Below, piece by piece: positions 1 through 8,233 of a DNA stretch of 64,000 nt (its first letter is position 1; every line of letters begins with the position of its first letter). The notes beneath the pieces were generated by a model. The model ran no database searches. It was not told where the DNA came from and worked only from the letters and a program-made list of their open reading frames with translations. Origin of the DNA: Methanobacterium sp. (GTDB lineage: Archaea > Methanobacteriota > Methanobacteria > Methanobacteriales > Methanobacteriaceae). Where the stretch lies: NCBI GenBank assembly GCA_039666455.1, contig JAVSLW010000027.1:1-64000 (forward strand), given 5' to 3'. A program made the position numbers and the translations under genes.

Positions 1-121
1 CAAAATTGATTATTGCATAAACCATGAAGGCTAAAAGCCCCACAATAACCGGTATAAGAAGGCTCTGCGATATCACATGCAAAGCCGCTGCTAACATATC
101 ACTTCCAGGAACTACCACCAT
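1..121 (-). CDS. MotA/TolQ/ExbB-type proton channel subunit, N-terminal fragment
   Basis: The gene runs off the left edge; only the first 40 codons are present. It starts with [10 protein letters not shown], and residues 14-39 form a hydrophobic helix ending in VYAIINF. This resembles the N terminus of the TolQ/ExbB-like inner-membrane proton channel proteins of methanogens, which use ion flow to energise a partner protein. The start is well placed: GAGGTGAT lies just upstream and overlaps the stop codon of the preceding DUF2162 gene, so the two are probably translated from one mRNA. The assignment rests on a short stretch and on gene order, so the family is tentative. Confidence 0.5.
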   Translation of the reverse strand, partial: MVVVPGSDMLAAALHVISQSLLIPVIVGLLAFMVYAIINF

Positions 122-132
122 TGTATATCACC

Positions 133-840
133 TCATTTTTGTATTAAATCACTCTGCTCCTTTGCCCTGTAAAATCCAGTAAACAATAGAATAATTACAA
201 CTACTGATGCATAAATAAGTGTTCTAACAGAGGGCACGTTTACAGGGCTCATTGGAGATTTTAAAACTGTATCTATATTTGGGATCAAAATAGCAAACGC
301 TAAAAAAAATAATCCAACAAAAAGCATGAAATTTCCAAGTAAAACAGGGAATGGTTTTTTTGAGATTCTGATTATTGCACCAGATGCAAAATAGAATGCT
401 ACTATTGTAAAACTTAAATAAATGGCCGCATACTGCCCTATAAATGCTGTAGAAACTCCCGTAAATGGAGATGCAAGCACTATTGCTGCTAAAACCGCTC
501 CAAAACAGCAGGGGCACAGTGCAATCATAGCTGCATTTAATACTTTAGAACTGTTTTTACCATGCAGTTTCCATTCTCTAAGGGTGTAGAAGCCCGTATA
601 AGTGATTATAAGTGCCAGGGCCATGAATATAACAAAACTATATTCATTTACTACTTTGTACACCATATCTGCATGTTCTGAGATTAAAAATGTCAAAATA
701 TATATTCCTGCACCATAATTTGCTGCTATTACTCCGACTGATTTTTTTGAAAGTCCAGCAAATCCTGTTACAAGCCCTATTTTAACACCGAATACTAAAA
801 TTGCCAATAATATTCCAAATTGCCATAATAACTCTAACAT
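133..840 (-). CDS. DUF2162-type multi-pass membrane protein (putative transporter)
   Basis: A 235-residue integral membrane protein with about six hydrophobic segments. The central motif ALCPCCFGAV (around residues 108-117), with a Cys-Cys pair, and a charged Arg/Lys-rich loop before it are visible. This matches the DUF2162 putative transporter family of methanogens, whose substrate is unknown. ATG at 840 is preferred over the TTG at 849. The gene sits between a tungstate-type binding protein and an ExbB-like channel gene, which suggests an energised uptake role; that is inference from neighbours only. Confidence 0.65.
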   Translation of the reverse strand: MLELLWQFGILLAILVFGVKIGLVTGFAGLSKKSVGVIAANYGAGIYILTFLISEHADMVYKVVNEYSFVIFMALALIITYTGFYTLREWKLHGKNSSKVLNAAMIALCPCCFGAVLAAIVLASPFTGVSTAFIGQYAAIYLSFTIVAFYFASGAIIRISKKPFPVLLGNFMLFVGLFFLAFAILIPNIDTVLKSPMSPVNVPSVRTLIYASVVVIILLFTGFYRAKEQSDLIQK

Positions 841-928
841 TTTGATCAAATCAATTTTACATTTTTTTATGTTTGAAGGTTTCTAAAAATAAGAAATGGA
901 GGTGTTACTCCTGATTGTACATAGCAGA

Positions 929-2017
929 TTATATAGGTGTGAAAAGGGGCTCTCCAAATTTGTCTTTACCGAAGTTACCAATTATCCCCTGTCCCTGAGT
1001 AGATATTAAGAAGCTAACGAAATTTTCAGCGTCTTCAATATTAGTATGGCTGTGTTTCTGTGGATTCACTGGTATTGCTGTGTAAACGTTCAGTAAATCG
1101 CTTCCTGTTGTTACTAAAGGTACAAGCCTTATTTTATCCCCTTTAGAAAATGCAAGGAATGTCCCTGAATCAGTTAAAGTGTACGCTTTTAGATTATCTG
1201 CTATTGTTAAAGTAGTTCCCATTCCTGTACCGCTTTCTCTGTACCACAATGTGGCATTTCTAATACTGGTATGGTTTACTCCAGCAAGGCCCCATATTCT
1301 TATTTCTCTACTATGAGTACCTGATGTATCACCACGGGATACGAATTTAACCCTATCTGGAGTTTTATTACCTTCTTCAGCTATTTTTTTAAACCCTGAT
1401 GTAGCGCTTGGACCCTTAATACCTGCAGGATCATCTGCGGGGCCAACTACCCAGAAGTGGTTGTAAGCAAATTCTGTACGCCTTGTACCAAATCCGGCCT
1501 TCACAAAATTTTCTTCTCTGGTTTTATCGTGGACAAGAAGAAGATCCACGTCCCCTTTTTCACCGTGCCCTATAGCTATACCTGTACCTGCAGCTATTAT
1601 ATGCACGTCGACAGGGTATTTTTTCTCAAATGCACTTTCTATTTCATCTAAAAGTTTTGTATCATACAAACTTGTTGTAGTTGAAATTTTAAGTGTTCTT
1701 TTTGGAACATTGTTGGTATCTTTCCTGGCTTCTCCAGGGCCTGTTCCAGTTCCAGATTGTGGTTTATTCGTGATTCCGGTCCGGTTTGTAGTCTCAGTTA
1801 TATTCCTGGTTCCTGTCTGGCTTGTATTCCCAGTTATATTTCCAGTTCCATTAGTGCTGTTGTTCCCTGTACCTTGAGGATCATTTAGAACAACTTCTCT
1901 AAATGCTGGCATATCAGAACCAGGTTTAGAACTATTTAAAAATGATTCTGCATAGACTCCTATTCCTGCAATAAGTACTATTAAAATAGTGATTATCACG
2001 GTTGTTCTATCCTTCAT
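929..2017 (-). CDS. Tungstate/molybdate-type ABC transporter substrate-binding protein (TupA-like)
   Basis: A 362-residue exported protein. An N-terminal hydrophobic anchor (about residues 5-25) is followed by a Gly/Thr/Asn-rich linker full of N-x-T sequons (about 40-110) and a periplasmic-binding-protein domain. That domain opens with STTTSLYDTKLLDEIE and contains RGDTSGTHSREI, the anion-binding signature of TupA/WtpA-like proteins. The fold binds tetrahedral oxyanions and delivers them to an ABC permease; no permease or ATPase gene is visible here. The ATG at 2017 is chosen because GGAGGT precedes it by a few bases; a longer frame from 2074 lacks a ribosome site. Methanogens need W or Mo for formylmethanofuran dehydrogenase, so tungstate is the likelier ligand, but phosphate cannot be excluded. 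Confidence 0.75.
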   Translation of the reverse strand: MKDRTTVIITILIVLIAGIGVYAESFLNSSKPGSDMPAFREVVLNDPQGTGNNSTNGTGNITGNTSQTGTRNITETTNRTGITNKPQSGTGTGPGEARKDTNNVPKRTLKISTTTSLYDTKLLDEIESAFEKKYPVDVHIIAAGTGIAIGHGEKGDVDLLLVHDKTREENFVKAGFGTRRTEFAYNHFWVVGPADDPAGIKGPSATSGFKKIAEEGNKTPDRVKFVSRGDTSGTHSREIRIWGLAGVNHTSIRNATLWYRESGTGMGTTLTIADNLKAYTLTDSGTFLAFSKGDKIRLVPLVTTGSDLLNVYTAIPVNPQKHSHTNIEDAENFVSFLISTQGQGIIGNFGKDKFGEPLFTPI

Positions 2018-2061
2018 GTTTAACCTCCATATTAAATTATATAATGAGTTTAATTGAAATG

Positions 2062-2071
2062 TATATATAAA
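2062..2071 (-). promoter_or_regulatory. TATA-box candidate for the TupA-like gene, with an upstream near-duplicate
   Basis: On the minus strand this reads TTTATATATA, about 45 bases before the ATG at 2017, so transcription would begin roughly 20-25 bases before the start codon. A second, similar block (GAGTTTA...TGTATTATATAAACAT on the plus strand, 2132-2161) repeats the surroundings of the first (2045-2076). This suggests a duplicated promoter or a repeated regulator site. Confidence 0.45.
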
Positions 2072-2260
2072 CATATTGATTTTTTTATAGGAGATTTTTC
2101 AACCTTAATTTACTTTTCTAATTATTTCACTGAGTTTATGGAAATGTATTATATAAACATTGGATAATACTACTGAAGATTTTGGAAAATATCCACAAAA
2201 TCTCATCTGAAAACAAATATACAGCTTTAAAGCAAATTTCAAAATGGTCGGTTCATACGT

Positions 2261-2299
2261 CTTATTTTAAGAATATTGGATTTCAATGTTTAAAATAAG
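2261..2299 (-). terminator. Hairpin downstream of the PII remnant
   Basis: Perfect 10-base inverted repeat CTTATTTTAA / TTAAAATAAG (2261-2270 and 2290-2299) with a 19-base loop. It lies just past the 3' end of the decayed PII gene and probably once marked its transcript end. Function today is uncertain. Confidence 0.3.
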
Positions 2300-2330
2300 C
2301 TTATTAAAAAAATAAAAGAAAATTTAGAAG

Positions 2331-2516
<186 letters not shown>

Positions 2517-2673
2517 TTAGTAATGTCAATTATAATTTAGATATAAAAAAGAATAGTTATGATAATAATTTTGAATTTATCAAAAAAAAAATGCAAATTT
2601 ATTTAGTTAAAAGAGATGTTAATTAAAAATTTAAAAAAAAAGAAAAACTCCAGTTAATATTTAACAGGAGCTT

Positions 2674-2872
2674 TCGAAATTCTTCGAATTTTGATGCCCG
2701 GACACAAAGCCGTCGAAAAATCAAAGATTTTTCGGGCAGTCAAAATTCTCTGAATTTTGACAGTGTCCGACGGCCGTACGAAACTTTCGAAATCTTTGAT
2801 TTCGAATGCCCGAACACGAAGTGTTCGCGGCTAAAGTTTCGTGGCCCCGAACACTCCGTGTCCGACGGCTTC
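2674..2872. repeat. Array of small palindromes with 3-base loops (dispersed palindromic element)
   Basis: Successive inverted repeats: CGAAAAATC/GATTTTTCG (2714-2734), GTCAAAATTC/GAATTTTGAC (2739-2761), CGAAATC/GATTTCG (2788-2804) and CGAACAC/GTGTTCG (2811-2827), each with a 3-base loop. The last two lie inside outer arms ACGAAACTTT/AAAGTTTCGT (2778-2787, 2833-2842). The 17-mer of the fourth hairpin recurs exactly at 22731-22747 inside the DUF2070 gene. The array also runs into the glutamate synthase gene and supplies its stop codon. The remaining part of the gap 2517-2673 is plain AT-rich sequence in which I see nothing. Confidence 0.8.
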
Positions 2873-4351
2873 TAAACCAGCCATTTTAACGCCAGTTAAA
2901 AGGGATGATTCCACAGTAAGAGCACGTAAATCATCTTTTTCAAGTTTTTGTAAGTCTGTATTTCCAGCTTGTTGAGTTAACATGCATGCTTCCTCAGTCA
3001 TTGCTTCTATGTATCTTGCTACCTTTTTACCGCTTTCCATGTAATCAAGGCGTCTTCTAAGTTGTGGATTTTGAGTTGCAATGCCTTTTCTGCAGGTTCC
3101 AGCATAACACATCTGGCAGACTCTGCATCCAATTGAGACAAGAGCAGAAGTAGCTATGTAGACTGCATCAGCACCTAAAGCAATTGCTTTTGCAACATCG
3201 GCACCATTTCTTATACCTCCACCAGCTACAAGACTTACCTTTTTACGTAAGTTAACATGTTTTAATGCTTCATCAGCTTCCACAATGGCAGCAATTGTTG
3301 GAATACCTGAATGTTCTGTTACCACATCTGGCCCAGCACCTGTTCCTCCCTGCATACCGTCTACAACGATTATATCTGCACCTGCCTTTGCAGCAATTTT
3401 CACGTCATCGCTTACTCTTCCAGAGGTGAATTTAACAATAATAGGCACTTTCCAGTCGGTTATTTCCCTCAACTGGTCTATTTTCATGTTCAAATCTTCG
3501 GGTCCAACAATGTCCATGTGTCTTGCTGGACTTAAAGCATCTGCACCTTCTTCTATCTTCCTAATTCTGGAGACTTCTGCAGTGACCTTTTCGCCTAAAA
3601 GGTGTCCTCCCATGCCTGACTTTGCTCCCTGACCTATTTTAATCTCAACTGCTTCAGAGTTGTTCAGGTAATCTGCTGATACTCCAAATCTTCCTGAAGC
3701 GTACTGTGCTATGAGCTTTTTTGCGTATTTCCGCTCTTCTGGAAGCATTCCTCCTTCTCCAGTGTTGGTTGCTGTCCCTGCAAGTGTTGCACCCATGGCA
3801 AGCGCTATTTTTGCCTCTTTACTTAAGGCACCAAATGACATTGCTGCAATCATAATTGGAGTGTCCAGTTCAAGAGGGTTTTCTGCATATCTATCTCCTA
3901 ATGTTACTTTTGTGTTGCAGGGTTCCCTGTATTTGTCGATGGGCGGTCTTGAGACCTGGGCCGGGACAATTACAAGATCATCGAAAGTTGGAACTACTCT
4001 TGTGGCTCCACAACCCCTTACTTTGTAACTTCCTTCTCTGGATTTTCTGTTTATTTCCACAAGGTCTGAAAATGACCAGACATTTCTTCTATCCTCCACC
4101 ACAGCATTTACTTCTATTGCATCATTTGGACACATTTCTTCGCATATTCTGCATCCAACACAATTTTCATGATGTATAGGGTAAGATTCATCATCAATTA
4201 TTTCGTAAACATCATGAGGACAGTTATTATAACAGGAATAACAGTTTTTACAGAGTTCTTCATCTCGATCATCACACATGTACCAGCAGCAGCCAGGTCT
4301 ATCAAAGTCTCTTCTGCAAAGTTCCCTGCTTTTTTCAATTTTAAATGGCAA
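2831..4351 (-). CDS. Glutamate synthase, ferredoxin plus FMN-binding large domain (archaeal split type)
   Basis: 506 residues. Two [4Fe-4S] ferredoxin clusters come first (C34, C37, C40, C44 and C64, C67, C70, C74), then the FMN/glutamate synthase TIM barrel. Visible barrel motifs include MIAAMSFGALSKEAK, GTATNTGEGGM, VDGMQGGTGAGP and the Cys-rich CRVCQMCYAGTC of the 3Fe-4S site. The barrel makes glutamate from 2-oxoglutarate using ammonia channelled from the glutaminase partner. It is the last gene of the pdxT-led operon and starts 14 bases after the FrhB-like gene ends. The final residues VGHGVFGATKL and the stop codon are encoded by the palindromic element, so the native C terminus was probably replaced. 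Confidence 0.88.
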   Translation of the reverse strand: MPFKIEKSRELCRRDFDRPGCCWYMCDDRDEELCKNCYSCYNNCPHDVYEIIDDESYPIHHENCVGCRICEEMCPNDAIEVNAVVEDRRNVWSFSDLVEINRKSREGSYKVRGCGATRVVPTFDDLVIVPAQVSRPPIDKYREPCNTKVTLGDRYAENPLELDTPIMIAAMSFGALSKEAKIALAMGATLAGTATNTGEGGMLPEERKYAKKLIAQYASGRFGVSADYLNNSEAVEIKIGQGAKSGMGGHLLGEKVTAEVSRIRKIEEGADALSPARHMDIVGPEDLNMKIDQLREITDWKVPIIVKFTSGRVSDDVKIAAKAGADIIVVDGMQGGTGAGPDVVTEHSGIPTIAAIVEADEALKHVNLRKKVSLVAGGGIRNGADVAKAIALGADAVYIATSALVSIGCRVCQMCYAGTCRKGIATQNPQLRRRLDYMESGKKVARYIEAMTEEACMLTQQAGNTDLQKLEKDDLRALTVESSLLTGVKMAGLEAVGHGVFGATKL

Positions 4352-4364
4352 TTAACTTCCTCCC

Positions 4365-5411
4365 TCAACTTGTACTTTTAAGTGATTCAAAAATTGAACA
4401 TGCTGAGTATTTTGTTCCTGATGCTTTTAATACATCTCCAATATTATCTGTAAGTTTTGCTTCAGCTTTCCAGGGTTTTGAAATGTTTTTATCTACAACA
4501 ATTACATCATCTGCAATTTTCTTTGATAATATGTAGGTTAAAAGTGCTGTAGCCACTCCTCCATCCTGTCCTTCTACTCTTCTTGCTTTTGCAGATAATA
4601 TATTGATATATCTTCCAAGTGGGGTTTTATCTGATTCTATGCTTAGAATTTCGTCTGGAACATAGGTTCTTGGACATGTCACATAGCAGATATTGCATCC
4701 TTCAGGACATTCTCCTTTAATTTGAGGTTTTCTATCTCTAATTTCAATTATATCCTCTGGACAGACATAAACACATGTACCACAGAGTACGCAGGCACCA
4801 ATATCTATTACATCTCCTTTTAAATCGTTGAACTGACAGTCAGAGACTTCTTTGATAAATTCTTCCCCTGCCATTTGCCTTCTGTATAATACCGGCCTTG
4901 CTACATTTTCTCTTTTACTAATTTCTGCTTTATTCTCACTTTTTTTTTCATTTGCAAGCTTTTCTATTATTTTAAACCCGCCTTCACCGATTGGTTTTGT
5001 TTCTAGGTAATTCTCGTTTTCTGCAGCTTCAATAAGTTCAAGACCTTTATCTGTCCTTATTATTACAGTTGACCACCCTTCTGGGGAACCTGCAGATCCT
5101 ATGGATACATCTGACTGTTCTGATGTAAAATCCATGCAAATCTTACAGTTTTTTCGCATGCATTTTTTTGCCTTATTCAGGGGGATTTTAACCACTTTGT
5201 CTTCTGTTAAATGGAGCCAGAGATGTCCTTTTTCTATTCTAAACTGTGTAACATCGTTTATGTCCACATCGTATTCTTTAAGCAGTTCCCTCATGTAGGA
5301 ATATGAAAAGTTCTCCATGCAAAAAAGCCCAATTTTAATGTCTACAGGGAATTTTTCCATGTAATTACTCATTTTTGCTGCTGCAAGAATCTGGCACGGT
5401 GTTCCTACCAT
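4365..5411 (-). CDS. FrhB-like (F420-hydrogenase beta family) subunit of the glutamate synthase cluster, permuted domain order
   Basis: 348 residues. Residues 1-175 match the C-terminal half of FrhB proteins (VGTPCQILAA, GLFCMENFSY, CKICMDFTSEQSDVSIGSAG). Residues 200-250 hold two ferredoxin-type Cys clusters (CVLCGTCVYVCP, CPEGCNICYVTCP). Residues 265-348 match the N-terminal half (GQDGGVATALLTY, KPWKAEAKLT, ASGTKYSACSIFE). FrhB proteins oxidise or reduce coenzyme F420 through FAD and FeS; here it likely supplies electrons to the FMN subunit. The in-frame codons upstream of the ATG (reading about SIIQTINKKVA) look like the missing first beta strand, but contain no ATG, GTG or TTG, so the start is uncertain and may be an ATT codon. 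Confidence 0.75.
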   Translation of the reverse strand: MVGTPCQILAAAKMSNYMEKFPVDIKIGLFCMENFSYSYMRELLKEYDVDINDVTQFRIEKGHLWLHLTEDKVVKIPLNKAKKCMRKNCKICMDFTSEQSDVSIGSAGSPEGWSTVIIRTDKGLELIEAAENENYLETKPIGEGGFKIIEKLANEKKSENKAEISKRENVARPVLYRRQMAGEEFIKEVSDCQFNDLKGDVIDIGACVLCGTCVYVCPEDIIEIRDRKPQIKGECPEGCNICYVTCPRTYVPDEILSIESDKTPLGRYINILSAKARRVEGQDGGVATALLTYILSKKIADDVIVVDKNISKPWKAEAKLTDNIGDVLKASGTKYSACSIFESLKSTS

Positions 5412-5450
5412 TGCAACCTTTTTGTTTATAGTTTGAATAATGCTGCCCCC

Positions 5451-6140
5451 TTATCCTTCCTCTGATTCCCTACCGTAGAAGGGTCTTTTACTTCTTGGAA
5501 CTATTTTTTTGAAGTCATTATATTTATCTTCCTCTAATTCGAATCCATAAACAGGTAATAGTTCTTTAAGTTCATTTTTATCGTTATCGTCAATTTCTTC
5601 AATTTTAGCGTTTTTACCAAGGCTTTTAATGTTCCCAAGAATGTACATAGCTCCCCTAATAATTGATTCGCCAGCATCATCTGATACATCTCCAAGAACT
5701 ATAATGCGCCCCCCCATCATGAAAAGCCCACTCATAAATCCAGAGTTCCCACCAATTATGATGGTACCGTTTTTCATTATTTCTCCAGTTCTGGAACCTG
5801 TATTTTTCCGTACAACTACTGTACCGCCGTATATCCCCTGTCCAACACCGTCTCCAGCTGTACCATCTATTATAACTTCTCCATCAGTCATATTATCTGC
5901 AGGAAACCACCCTGCGTTCCCAGTTATGTGTATTTTTGCACCATCTATCATGGTACCTGCAAAATAACCTGCAGAACCATCAATCAAGATTTCAACATCG
6001 TCTGTAAGTCCTGCAACCATGTAATGCATTGCATTTGGGTTTTTAATAATGATCCGGTCATATTTCCTGGCAGCCTGCTTTACAGCACGATTTAAATCCC
6101 TTGGAACCATTGAATTAGCATCAATCTCTATTTCCTTCAT
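5451..6140 (-). CDS. Glutamate synthase GXGXG (alpha) domain protein
   Basis: 229 residues built of repeated G-x-x-G-x-x-x-G units (GSAGYFAGTMIDGA, GNAGWFPADNMTDG, GTAGDGVGQGIYGG, GNSGFMSGLFMMGG), forming the right-handed beta helix that is the C-terminal domain of bacterial glutamate synthase and is also seen in formylmethanofuran dehydrogenase FwdC. In archaea it is a separate polypeptide that helps assemble the synthase. It sits four bases from the end of the glutaminase gene upstream and 39 bases from the FrhB-like gene downstream, all on one strand. The C-terminal acidic tail (about 185-229) is not part of the helix. Confidence 0.88.
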   Translation of the reverse strand: MKEIEIDANSMVPRDLNRAVKQAARKYDRIIIKNPNAMHYMVAGLTDDVEILIDGSAGYFAGTMIDGAKIHITGNAGWFPADNMTDGEVIIDGTAGDGVGQGIYGGTVVVRKNTGSRTGEIMKNGTIIIGGNSGFMSGLFMMGGRIIVLGDVSDDAGESIIRGAMYILGNIKSLGKNAKIEEIDDNDKNELKELLPVYGFELEEDKYNDFKKIVPRSKRPFYGRESEEG

Positions 6141-6144
6141 GAAA

Positions 6145-7065
6145 TCACCTAATTGTATATGCTCTTGATTCTCCTGGTGATATTTGATCTATCTGGTTAG
6201 TCTCCATCACAGCACGTAGAGAAACCTCTTCAGAGGCTATAGCAAACACTTCGTTATTTTCAGCAAGAACACCGGGTCTAAGTCCTAACTGGTCTTTTGC
6301 TATTCCCACACCATCTGGTGTCCCCACAATGTATGAAAACGGCCCGTCCATGTCTTTTACAGACTGCTCCAGTGCTTCTTCAAGTTTGTAGTCTTCATGG
6401 AGTTTATCTGCTATGTAGTGCACAATACATTCAGTATCGTTGTTGGTCTCGAAGATATGTCCTTTTCTCTCAAGCGGATCTCTTATTTTCCAGTAATTTG
6501 TAATCTGTCCGTTGTGCACCACAGTAATGTCTGGGATAATGTAACTCTGGAATGGATGTGCATGATAACGGTCTACTATACTTTCGGTTGAAAAGCGAGT
6601 ATGACCAATCGCATGAGTCCCCATTTTTGAATATGTATCATATCTATCTGCAATTTCTTTTACAGAACCCACATCCTTTATCATTTCAAATGAGTGGCTT
6701 CCATTAAGTACGACCACATCTTCTAACTTATCTATATCCATAATAAGAGGTTTAAGCTCTTCAAATGAGTTTAATGCTATTTTACACCTGTAGATACTGT
6801 AATTTTCTACTGATGGAATTATTTCTTCCTTTTCAATTGGTGTAACCGCATTAACGGTTTCTTTTACCTCTTGAAGAAGACCTGATCTTTCTTTTACTTC
6901 TATGTTTAATAGATATTCATGATCTCCTAAACCCAGGCCTCCATATATGGAAAAACCTGCAGAATCTGGTCCTCTGTGTTGTAGGGCATCAAGCATTCTG
7001 GTCATGATTTCCCCTACTGGATGTAATTTTTTGTCTTTAAATACAACTCCTGCTATTCCGCACAA
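6145..7065 (-). CDS. Glutamate synthase, class II glutamine amidotransferase domain
   Basis: 306 residues starting MCGIAGVVF, so Cys2 is the N-terminal nucleophile after Met removal. QHRGPDSAGFSIYG, GHTRFSTES, HNGQITNYW and NNDTECIVHY are typical class II glutaminase motifs shared with PurF and GltB. It releases ammonia from glutamine for the FMN subunit encoded downstream. Its start overlaps the end of pdxT by 13 bases, which indicates translational coupling. Stand-alone glutaminase, GXGXG and FMN subunits together form the archaeal split glutamate synthase. Confidence 0.88.
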   Translation of the reverse strand: MCGIAGVVFKDKKLHPVGEIMTRMLDALQHRGPDSAGFSIYGGLGLGDHEYLLNIEVKERSGLLQEVKETVNAVTPIEKEEIIPSVENYSIYRCKIALNSFEELKPLIMDIDKLEDVVVLNGSHSFEMIKDVGSVKEIADRYDTYSKMGTHAIGHTRFSTESIVDRYHAHPFQSYIIPDITVVHNGQITNYWKIRDPLERKGHIFETNNDTECIVHYIADKLHEDYKLEEALEQSVKDMDGPFSYIVGTPDGVGIAKDQLGLRPGVLAENNEVFAIASEEVSLRAVMETNQIDQISPGESRAYTIR

Positions 7066-7631
7066 TTTAATACCTCCTTTATGAAGTATCTGTGGATTCG
7101 TGTATTGCCTGTAAGCTCTGGATGAAATGCTGTGGCAATATGTTTCCCACTTTTTACTGCAATAATTTTATTCTGATATTTTGAGAGCACATCAACATTG
7201 TTTCCCACTTTTTCAATGTAAGGCGCTCTAATAAACACGCCTTTGAATTTTTCACCTAATATTTCTATTTCATCTTCAAATGACGCTTTTTGCCGGCCGA
7301 AAGCATTTCTTTTAACTTCCATATCGATTAGTCCAAGTAACGGCTGCTTGTAATCGGTTTTTTTTGCAAGAAGCACCATTCCGGCACATGTCCCCATTAC
7401 CGGAATCTTTTTTTCAATAATCAGTTTCATAATGCCTGTGTTTTCCATTAATTTACCTATAACTGTACTTTCTCCACCAGAAATTATTATCCCGTCACAT
7501 CTTGAAACTTCTTCACAGGTTTTCACCTTTAAAACACGAGCTTTAATTTCCATATCTTTTAGTGTTTGACTGGTGATATCAAAATGTTCAGAAACGTCTC
7601 CCTGTAAATTTAAGATGCCAATCCTGACCAT
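7053..7631 (-). CDS. pdxT: Pyridoxal 5'-phosphate synthase glutaminase subunit PdxT
   Basis: 192 residues, the usual PdxT length. Visible motifs: GILNLQGDVSEH at the N terminus, SGGEST (51-56), the nucleophile elbow GTCAG with Cys82, and the His170-Pro-Glu172 pair, giving a complete class I amidotransferase triad. It feeds ammonia to PdxS, which makes PLP; pdxS is not in this window. It is the first gene of the glutamate synthase operon, so two glutamine-dependent enzymes are co-expressed. The 301-base gap to the divergent gene at 7933 must hold both promoters. Confidence 0.93.
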   Translation of the reverse strand: MVRIGILNLQGDVSEHFDITSQTLKDMEIKARVLKVKTCEEVSRCDGIIISGGESTVIGKLMENTGIMKLIIEKKIPVMGTCAGMVLLAKKTDYKQPLLGLIDMEVKRNAFGRQKASFEDEIEILGEKFKGVFIRAPYIEKVGNNVDVLSKYQNKIIAVKSGKHIATAFHPELTGNTRIHRYFIKEVLNCAE

Positions 7632-7932
7632 GTTTCTTCCCCTTCATTTTGACTTTGATAATCTAAGCTGGTACTAATTTGAAAATAATATAGATATGAT
7701 ACCTCAATTTTTAGAAAAATCTATGAAAGATAAATTTTAATCTCATTTTTGTACAATGTTCAAAATATTACCTGTAATCTATCGTATAACTGAACATGTA
7801 TATAAACCTTTTCACTGTAAACCTTTAAAATTATTATTTCACTTCTTTTTTCCATAAGTTTAATATATACATAAGAAATAAAAATTCAAAACAAGGATCA
7901 ACTTTTAACAGGCATTAATGAGGAGTGAAATA

Positions 7933-8208
7933 ATGAGTAAATTAACAATTCTATTAATTGTAATTGTTATCATGGCTGCAGGGGTTACAGGATATATTTT
8001 TGGGTCTCAAAACTCTCAAAGCGTGCCTATAACGCTTATTAATAATACAACAGATGATGATTCAGGGTCTTCACCTTCAGAATTAACAAAGACAAGAAAA
8101 AACACCACAAAGCTTAAAACAAATACTACAGTTAAAAAGAATACTACAGCAACTAACACAACAACTAACAGTACGTCAGAGACAAATGGTACAAACTCTA
8201 CTCCATAA
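7933..8208 (+). CDS. Small membrane-anchored Thr/Asn-rich surface protein
   Basis: 91 residues: one N-terminal hydrophobic segment (about residues 4-20, ending GYIFGSQ) and then a low-complexity tail rich in Thr, Asn, Lys and Ser. The tail carries many N-x-T/S sequons (NNTT, KNTT, TNTT, NGTN), so it is a plausible target for N-glycosylation by the AglB encoded in this window. No recognised domain. The ATG at 7933 follows GAGGAGTG with good spacing; the ATG at 7918 is part of that ribosome site. A TATA-like TTTAATATATAC lies at about 7859-7870. The 7632-7932 gap otherwise shows only AT-rich sequence. Confidence 0.6.
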   Translation: MSKLTILLIVIVIMAAGVTGYIFGSQNSQSVPITLINNTTDDDSGSSPSELTKTRKNTTKLKTNTTVKKNTTATNTTTNSTSETNGTNSTP

Positions 8209-8233
8209 CTGGAATATAACTTCTATTTTTCAT

